From NCBI GenBank assembly GCA_004335635.1, contig QAXH01006332.1, forward strand, positions 8,176-22,159: a stretch of DNA of 13,984 nucleotides. The letters run 5' to 3'. The notes under the pieces are model-generated. The model did no database searches, had not been told where the DNA came from, and worked only from the letters and a program-made list of their open reading frames with translations. Positions 9,201 to 13,984 of this stretch are shown one piece after another (position 1 is the first letter of the stretch; every line of letters starts with the position of its first letter). The translations under genes and the position numbers were made by a program. The stretch comes from Chloromonas sp. AAM2 (taxonomy: Eukaryota > Chlorophyta > Chlorophyceae > Chlamydomonadales > Chlamydomonadaceae).

Positions 9201-10715
9201 AGGTTGCATACATGTTGCGATGATCTTTGAACACAGATACTAGCCTTTCAATCTTGTCAATCACTAGCATTTTAATTCTGTGTCATGCATGCGTGCAGCT
9301 TTTCGCGTTCCCCGAGTGCCACGTCACTTTGTTCAATCAACATCGTTAGTGGTTCACCTTTCAGTTTCATGCACGTCACTCCACTCGCGTTGCTGTTATA
9401 CACTGGGCGAGTATTACGACATCGTCCTGTGTGTCTCAGGTCTGCAAAAACGTCTGTATGATAATTCATTTGTTGTATCCGACCACATCATTGTTTTTCG
9501 GCCCATGCAGGTGATCTTGGTGGGCGGGTTTGCCGCCAGTCCTTACTTCCAGGCGCGCATGAGGCGCGCTTTGGTTCAAGACGAACACTTGGCAGAGCAG
9601 GTGGTCGTCCCTCCGTTTCCTTATGCGGCAGTAATGCAAGGTAACCCCCCGACCTGTGCATAACTGGGTTGGCCTGGCAGGGTCGGTTGTCGAAGCAGCA
9701 CAGCGGCCACCGTTAACTCTATGCGTGCACATGCAGCATTACAGGCGAGTCTCACAGGCAGACATGTGATTTGCCAGGTGTTAGACAGCGCTGAGGCTAA
9801 GCCACTTGTTTGAAGGCTTGTATAGCTATCCCTGCATTCATGCCCGAAGGTTCCGCCATCTACGGCTGCTGTCCCGAGCTGATACGTGCTCGGCGCACGC
9901 GCATGGCGTACGGCATCAAGCAGTGCGCACCCTACATGGATGGTGCCCCTGGCAAGTTCTTCAACGAGGAGCAGGCGTGCTTCTGGACTGACAGTCTGTT
10001 TGCATCCTTCGTGTACAAGGGCCAGCAGGTAATGAGCTCGAGCAGGACGTAAATTGTAGATGCGATGTGGGTGAGATCCATTTTGCGGGACGTACGCGGC
10101 GTTCGGTTCGCAAAGGACAATTGTGGATGATTGCAGGCGGCTGAGTGCGATGATTAGGATGGAGCACGTGCGCTGTTTGCAGGTTGAGTGCGATGATTAG
10201 GATGAAGCGCGTGCGCTGTTTGCAGGTTGAGTGCGATGAAGAGGTGACGCACTACATCGTGCCGTTGGATCACAAGCAGCGCGAGGCGCGAATTCAACTC
10301 CACACAACAGACAAAAACGAAACCAGGTGTGACCACCATGCAGTACGTTTGACGTCTTTACCTAATCCTTGCAAGGTCGGCCATGCCGGTACTCATCGTA
10401 ATACCGCTTATGGTCTTGGTGTTGTTCACGATCTTTTCTGCCAATTTGTTATGGATAATATCCGATCATCTGTTGTGCATCAGAGTCATGCTTTGTTTCT
10501 GTCCGATCCTCACCAGGTTCATCACTGACAATGACCCAGACATGCGGTGTCTGGGGGAGCTGGTGCTTGACCTGCCAGACATGGAATCTGACCAGGAGTT
10601 GCCCACGCTCTGCGTCAGACTCAAGTTTGGTCGGGCCGAGCTGCAGGCGCGCGCTATCGATATAGCCACCGGCAAGGAGCAGCGCGCCACCTTTCACTTT
10701 GCGCCTGCCGCATGA
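6217..10715 (+). CDS. HSPA12-like Hsp70-family ATPase, 13 exons
   Basis: Spliced CDS: 6217-6452, 6579-6735, 7076-7170, 7446-7618, 7801-7951, 8253-8339, 8597-8689, 8880-8939, 9002-9197, 9511-9640, 9850-10028, 10226-10326, 10517-10715. The exons total 1857 bases, every junction is in phase, and they encode 618 residues plus TGA. Motifs of the actin/Hsp70 ATPase fold are present in order: phosphate-1 DIGTHGSG (residues 23-30), VAWGWEA just after the first splice, VPPVW (167-171), SEPEAAALHA (201-210, the Hsp70 EPTAAA equivalent), phosphate-2 DVGGGTADM (228-236), FSGKDMKQLFD before the adenosine loop, VILVGGFAASPY (417-428), then GSAIYG and RRTRMAYGI. Motif order, spacing and the RRxRxxYG block match HSPA12-type proteins rather than canonical DnaK/HSPA1, and there is no C-terminal EEVD. 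No signal peptide is seen, so a cytosolic location is likely. ATG 6217 is the first ATG after the in-frame TAA at 6181. Least certain is the 62-base intron 8940-9001: splicing 8925 to 8979 also keeps phase. Clients and function are unknown. Confidence 0.9.
6453..6578 (+). other. GC-AG intron 1 of the HSPA12-like gene
   Basis: The exon ends GACAG and the intron begins GCGAGT, close to the GC-donor consensus AG|GCAAGT; the acceptor is GCGCAG. Joining in phase 2 gives VLYKDRTPVAWGWEA, which fits the family without an insertion. A GT-AG alternative (6457-6561, donor GTCCAC) also keeps phase but has a weak donor and adds residues, so the GC-AG reading is preferred, not proven. Confidence 0.6.
10140..10239 (+). 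repeat. 43-base tandem repeat duplicating a splice acceptor
   Basis: Copies lie at 10140-10182 and 10183-10225, each ending TGTTTGCAG, followed by a partial third copy (10226-10239, GTTGAGTGCGATGA) that is the start of exon 12. The two full copies differ at only a few positions. The true acceptor must be the one at 10225: the copy at 10182 would be followed by GTT GAG TGC GAT GAT TAG, an in-frame stop. The repeat most likely arose by tandem duplication of the intron/exon junction. Confidence 0.9.
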
Positions 10716-10787
10716 AAGGCTTTCCGTTTGCACAACATCACAGGCCTTAGCGAATGCATGTAGCTCACTCATTGCTGAAGAGCGAGG

Positions 10788-11107
10788 TTAGGTCGGCTTC
10801 ACGCACCGTGATGTTGGCAGATGATTCACCTGCCAGCCCTGGCACGGGATGTTCAGCATCGCCAACATGGAGGGCTCTAACGATTTTCGTTCATTTTCGA
10901 GTGCTTGCACTACTGCGGTTGCCATTGATCTACCTGGCGTTCGTTGCGAGCGTTTCATGTTGTGTTCATTGAACCATTCGCTTAGCTCAAGCCATTGTTG
11001 CTCTCTCCAGGCTGTGACTGCTTTCATAACAAAGTCTGTCTGCTGCGCATCTCCAAATTCCTCTGACATATTGTCGCAGGTCTTCTGGCCAGGGTCTCTC
11101 AGCGCCG
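10788..11107 (-). CDS. Candidate terminal exon of an unrecognised gene (partial)
   Basis: An open frame on the minus strand runs from a possible acceptor (GATAAG|CGGCG, exon from 11107) to a TAA ending at 10788. It reads MSEEFGDAQQTDFVMKAV, then TAWREQQWLELSEWF and further charged helical sequence ending NIPCQGWQVNHLP. Composition looks protein-like, unlike nearby shadow frames. If real, it converges on the HSPA12-like gene with only 72 bases between stop codons. A donor-like CAG|GTGAAT at 10830 is an alternative end. I recognise no family and cannot identify its upstream exons, so it may also be a decayed fragment. Confidence 0.35.
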
Positions 11108-11154
11108 CTTATCTTCTCCAGAACCCAAGGAAAGAGTACTGCCCATGCTGATGT

Positions 11155-11640
11155 TCATGTTCGAAGTACAGATATTACGTGGACGAGATATAGTACCGAG
11201 TTCCGAGTACGAGGTGAATAGAAACGCACATGTGCTGTCACCACGTTCCCAGGGTCGCACATCAGCGCGCCTGTCTTTGCCGTGCCTGACACTTGCAACC
11301 GGTACTGATGCAGTGCTTGAATCGTCTTACGCCACTCTCGCTGCCACGTGTGCCTATACACACGATTGCTGTGCGCGACTCGCGCCGCGCTATCCGGATG
11401 GCCTGCGGCAGGCATGTTGATTGACAGCTTGTCGAACCCTGAAAACAAAAACCGAAGTTTGCCAGTTCTGGGACAATTGTTGTCTGTGCTTCTCATCGCA
11501 GATATACCAGAGCATTGCAACGTTACGCGCATTCTTCACATCAGCCGCTGTGATACACGCGCGGCTGCGCCGCACGAAATGGAAAGAAATGTACGTCTTG
11601 TACAACACGCAACACTCAAGACCACTCAAGACCACTCAAA
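11155..11640 (-). other. Coding-like minus-strand segments carrying repeat copy 2
   Basis: Two overlapping open frames lie here. One (11635-11390) reads ADVKNARNVAMLWYICDEKH and runs through the repeat as QQLSQNWQTSVFVF. The other (to 11155) reads VYRHTWQREWRKTIQALHQY and then GALMCDPGNVVTAHVRFYSP. Both look more protein-like than random, but neither has a clear start or a decisive splice pair. They may be exons belonging with the 11107-10788 segment, or relics of a mobile element. Confidence 0.25.
11454..11478 (-). repeat. Dispersed 25-base repeat, copy 2 (inverted)
   Basis: Reverse complement of the element at 203-227 and 13168-13192. Similarity to copy 3 extends some 20 bases upstream (GAGAAGCACAGA against GAGAGTCACAGA), so the repeated unit is longer than the core. 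On the minus strand it lies in an open frame reading HRQQLSQNWQTSVFVF. Confidence 0.85.
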
Positions 11641-12429
11641 GGGGGTGAATACCATGATGCCCCGGGGGTTGTGCATGGGGTTGTGCATGTGCGTCGTGCA
11701 GTGCATACAGCGACTCAGCTCATTTTTGAGCACAGCAAACTATGGCGGTTTTCATTTGAAAATGAACACAATGTCAAAAACCTTCAGGCCAGGAAGCCCC
11801 GAGCAAAGCACAGGGACGTGCTCCATAGCCAGATAGCGAGCGAGCATGGTGTCAGGGGCTGTGCATTGCTGCTCTTGCTGTGGCTTGTGATCAAACATGT
11901 ACTGGTTGCGATCTCTGGTCATGAACCCTACAAAGCGCGCTTATCACAGCCAAGACGTCGGAACAGATAGCATGCAAGCAAACCATTACTTAGAGCGTTC
12001 TGTCGATCACGGAAGCGTCTCACAACGTTGAGAGGCGTGTGTGCGGCAGGCGTCAGCCTTGGTGGTCCGAAAGACGCGATGTTTATGCGGTATAGTGCAC
12101 ACGCGTATCTTAGAGGGACCAAGGTTGCGTCGAGCAGGACATTGGGGTTAAGATCAGTGCTTAGGGTTTGGTCCCGTGATTTGGTGCCAGGGCTCGCAGA
12201 TGAGCTTTAATGGCTCCAGACCTTGTCATAAATGCCATGGTTCAACAGCACAGTCATCCGCATAGGTAATAATGGGTACCATGGCTCTCACTGGCCAGGT
12301 TGGTTTGTGAGTATGCTTCCAGGCATGATGCTTAAGAGCAACCGCTGGGTAATCCGCTCAAACAGTGAAATACCTGCTTGGTCGTTCGATTGCTGAGAAC
12401 TCATTTTTCGAGCGGAAAAACATCGCAAA
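11640..12429. other. Mostly non-coding stretch inside the inverted-repeat pair
   Basis: It begins just after a short tandem (ACCACTCAAG units at about 11618-11640) and G-rich, TGTGCATG-rich sequence, then the left inverted-repeat arm. The 660 bases between the arms have no convincing exon, RNA gene or transposase. Open frames are short and carry no motif I recognise. Confidence 0.4.
11742..11769 (+). repeat. Left arm of a 28-base inverted repeat
   Basis: Begins ATGGCGGTTTTCATTTG and ends AACAC; it is the exact reverse complement of 12430-12457. The arms enclose about 660 bases. Flanking bases do not match, and I see no target-site duplication, so it is not a clean terminal inverted repeat. 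Confidence 0.9.
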
Positions 12430-12457
12430 GTGTTCATTTTCAAATGAAAACCGCCAT
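12430..12457 (-). repeat. Right arm of a 28-base inverted repeat
   Basis: Begins GTGTTCATTTTCAAATG and ends CCGCCAT; perfect reverse complement of 11742-11769. It ends just before the degenerate copy of the coiled-coil gene. In the arm's own orientation both copies can be read GGFHLKMNT. Confidence 0.9.
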
Positions 12458-12499
12458 GAGCGGGAAAGTGCGCCGGCTACAGCGTCAATGATCGAAGGG

Positions 12500-12711
12500 C
12501 TACAGCGACGACGGCCTGGCTGCGACTCACGCTTGACGATGGGTCTGCGCCAGTTAATGTATCTTGCCAGCGGATAAGCAGCAGTTCCTTATGCGGTATG
12601 AAGAAGTCTTGAATTGGTCGGCTGGGATGTGGAGGAGTCATTGCTTTCTTGTCTTGTGCACAGCTGAACAGATGCAGAGCCCAGTGGAACCCCTTGCTTT
12701 CGCTCGCCAGG
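12500..12711 (+). pseudogene. Degenerate inverted copy of coiled-coil gene exon 1, intron 1 and exon 2
   Basis: The plus strand here matches the minus-strand gene at about 5850-5591. Over 12541-12600, 51 of 60 positions agree by eye. The exon 1 reading LDDGSAPVNVSCQR corresponds to LDDDDGSAPVDLPCQQ. Intron 1 sequence is retained (TATGAA, GTC.TGAATTGGTC), then the acceptor block at 12653-12677 (CTTGTGCACAG, 23 of 25 match), then part of exon 2 (TGGAACCC at 12685). The donor GT is changed to AT at 12574-12575, a stop follows soon after, and the middle of exon 2 is deleted. Retention of the intron shows DNA duplication, not retroposition. It also independently supports the exon 1/2 model of the intact gene. 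Confidence 0.8.
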
Positions 12712-12820
12712 ATACGCGTGTTAGTTGTTGGTTGCTCTGCGACCTGATGATACACTTCTTTGTTCAGATCTGGGTCGTTTTGCTGACCGACCTCATGTGA
12801 ATGGTCAAGTAGTCGACTGA

Positions 12821-13005
12821 CAGCTGAAGTTCTGTTTGTTGATAGATTTAGATGGTAGTAACATCTTCTTTGAGCACTACCCGGCGTGGTCACTGACGAC
12901 TTGAAGAGGCAGTCAGTGTGCTTCGAATTACCAGGCCTCAGGCAGCGGCTGGATACAGCACTGGAAGACTCAAAAGCTGGCAAGGGCGAGGAGTTTGCAG
13001 CCTAG
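12821..13005 (+). pseudogene. Possible decayed coding fragment in two frames
   Basis: One frame (12821-12904) reads FCLLIDLDGSNIFFEHYPAW and then stops. The next (12874-13005) reads VTDDLKRQSVCFELPGLRQ and LDTALEDSKAGKGEEFAA, then stops at TAG. The two overlap and together look like one interrupted protein segment, consistent with a frameshift in a former gene, or with exons of an unresolved gene. Family not recognised. It follows directly on the coiled-coil gene copy but has no clear match to that gene's exon 3. Confidence 0.3.
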
Positions 13006-13167
13006 CTCACAGGTGTGCACGCATTGTTGCCAGTGTGGGAGCTTCGTGGCGTTTTCAGAATCCGCGTGCTTTGATGGTTTGAGCCTGCAGCAACGACCTC
13101 AGGGGTCAATGCAAGCCGCAGCAAAGTCGTGTGATGCAAAATATTCCAGAACTGAGAGTCACAGAAG

Positions 13168-13192
13168 AATTGTCCCAGAACTGGCAAACTTC
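13168..13192 (+). repeat. Dispersed 25-base repeat, copy 3
   Basis: Exact copy of the core at 203-227, followed by a T run. The frame matching copy 2 reads EELSQNWQTSFLHCN. Shared coding potential between copies 2 and 3 suggests that the repeat may derive from a protein-coding mobile element, but no transposase domain is recognisable. Confidence 0.85.
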
Positions 13193-13984
13193 TTTTTTGC
13201 ATTGCAATGGTTTGCTGCCTGGCAGATTCGCTGCTGAATTGCATGATGGGCCTGCCCCACCTCAACGATGTGCAGGTAGAAAGACAGAAATGGGGACGCT
13301 GGTTGGCGTAAGTAAGGAAGCCGGGTGGTTAAGCCCAACCCCCATGCATGACCTGCAGGTAAGTATCACCGCCAGCAGTGTTGCGGTTGCGCGTAGCAAA
13401 TCTGAACCATCAGTGTGCCACAAGTCGTTCAACAAGATAATTTGATAGAATGTCGCGCATCAGCAACAAAGTTGCTCACTGTTGCCCCAGCAGAGCACAC
13501 AACAACGCCAAACTCTCCAAGGCCAAACATCTAATTCCAAATGCAATGACTTGAAACGGACAAACTCACACACAGGCAGACTCGGCCAAACTAGACAGCG
13601 CATTTTTGGGCGGGCATGGTGCCCTTCAATGTAGGATGAGCAGCCCAGTCCAGAAGCCCATCGCTAACAAGTGCAATGCACAGTGTGGTCAAGGCAATGA
13701 CAAGTCTACTGCAGGCGTTGCATGCCTACTCACTTTGGTCAGAAGGCCGCCACGACTAACTAACTATGGAGGGCCACCGCTGACAACCATGTGCAACTGT
13801 TCGCGTTCATCACCTCAAACTTGCAAGCAAAGGCACTACATTGATCATAAACGTCCTTCCTCACACTGTTGCAAAGTGCCGGCAAACTACAATGCTTTGG
13901 AACTGAACAACCTAACTACAGCAAGTAGTCTCTTGAAATTTTTGCAAATAACAGCGTTTAATGACAAACGTGGCTAAGGTGCCA
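13193..13984. other. Right end: no complete gene; two strong donor-like sites
   Basis: On the plus strand a short open stretch reads LADSLLNCMMGLPHLNDVQ. It is followed by donor-like sites GGC|GTAAGT (13308) and CTGCAG|GTAAGT (13359). These could mark exons of a gene running out of the window, but no partner acceptors or family motif can be assigned. From about 13440 to the end the plus strand is CA/AAC-rich with no supported feature. Confidence 0.25.

Noticed and set aside
9805..9849. Earlier acceptors for exon 11 (TGAAG at about 9814, TATAG at about 9825)
   Set aside because: The first breaks phase with the donor at 9640, and the second inserts about eight residues into a conserved block. 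The acceptor at 9849 gives AVMQGSAIYG, matching the family.
10140..10239. CRISPR-like array
   Set aside because: The repeats are directly adjacent with no spacers and lie at a eukaryotic splice junction.
11618..11640. ACCACTCAAG short tandem
   Set aside because: Only about two to three units and no relation to other features; noted only as local composition.

Overview
The window reads as nuclear DNA of a eukaryote. Coding sequence is broken into many short exons by introns of about 60 to 360 bases with AG acceptors, joined in consistent phase. Intron density, short CAG/GCA runs encoding poly-alanine and moderate GC suggest a green alga (chlorophyte) or similar protist. That placement is inference; no marker gene fixes it.

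Centre: two genes diverge from a 174-base gap (6043-6216) whose clearest feature is a perfect TGACGTCA palindrome. To the right (+, 6217-10715) is a 13-exon gene for an HSPA12-like Hsp70-family ATPase of 618 residues. All nucleotide-binding motifs are intact. To the left (-, 6042-1218) is a proposed 8-exon gene for a 1001-residue protein: an acidic N-terminus, a Trp-rich segment, coiled coils split over three exons, a helical middle, and a long low-complexity Ala/Thr/Gly/Asp tail with an exact 102-base tandem duplication. I do not recognise its family. Each gene appears to contain one GC-AG intron. Intron 11 of the HSPA12-like gene has its acceptor region duplicated as 43-base tandem repeats, which creates a decoy acceptor followed by an in-frame stop.

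Right flank (10.7-14.0 kb): no complete gene is visible. It holds a candidate terminal exon on the minus strand tail to tail with the HSPA12-like gene, dispersed and inverted short repeats, coding-like fragments, and a degenerate inverted copy of exon 1, intron 1 and exon 2 of the coiled-coil gene (about 12.50-12.71 kb). The copy keeps intron sequence, so it arose at DNA level.

Left flank (1-1217) holds one copy of the dispersed repeat and otherwise nothing I can support.

Functional link: the shared short promoter suggests that the chaperone-like ATPase and the coiled-coil protein are co-regulated. No direct partnership is shown by sequence. Exon boundaries were read by eye from splice motifs, phase and family conservation, and need transcript data.
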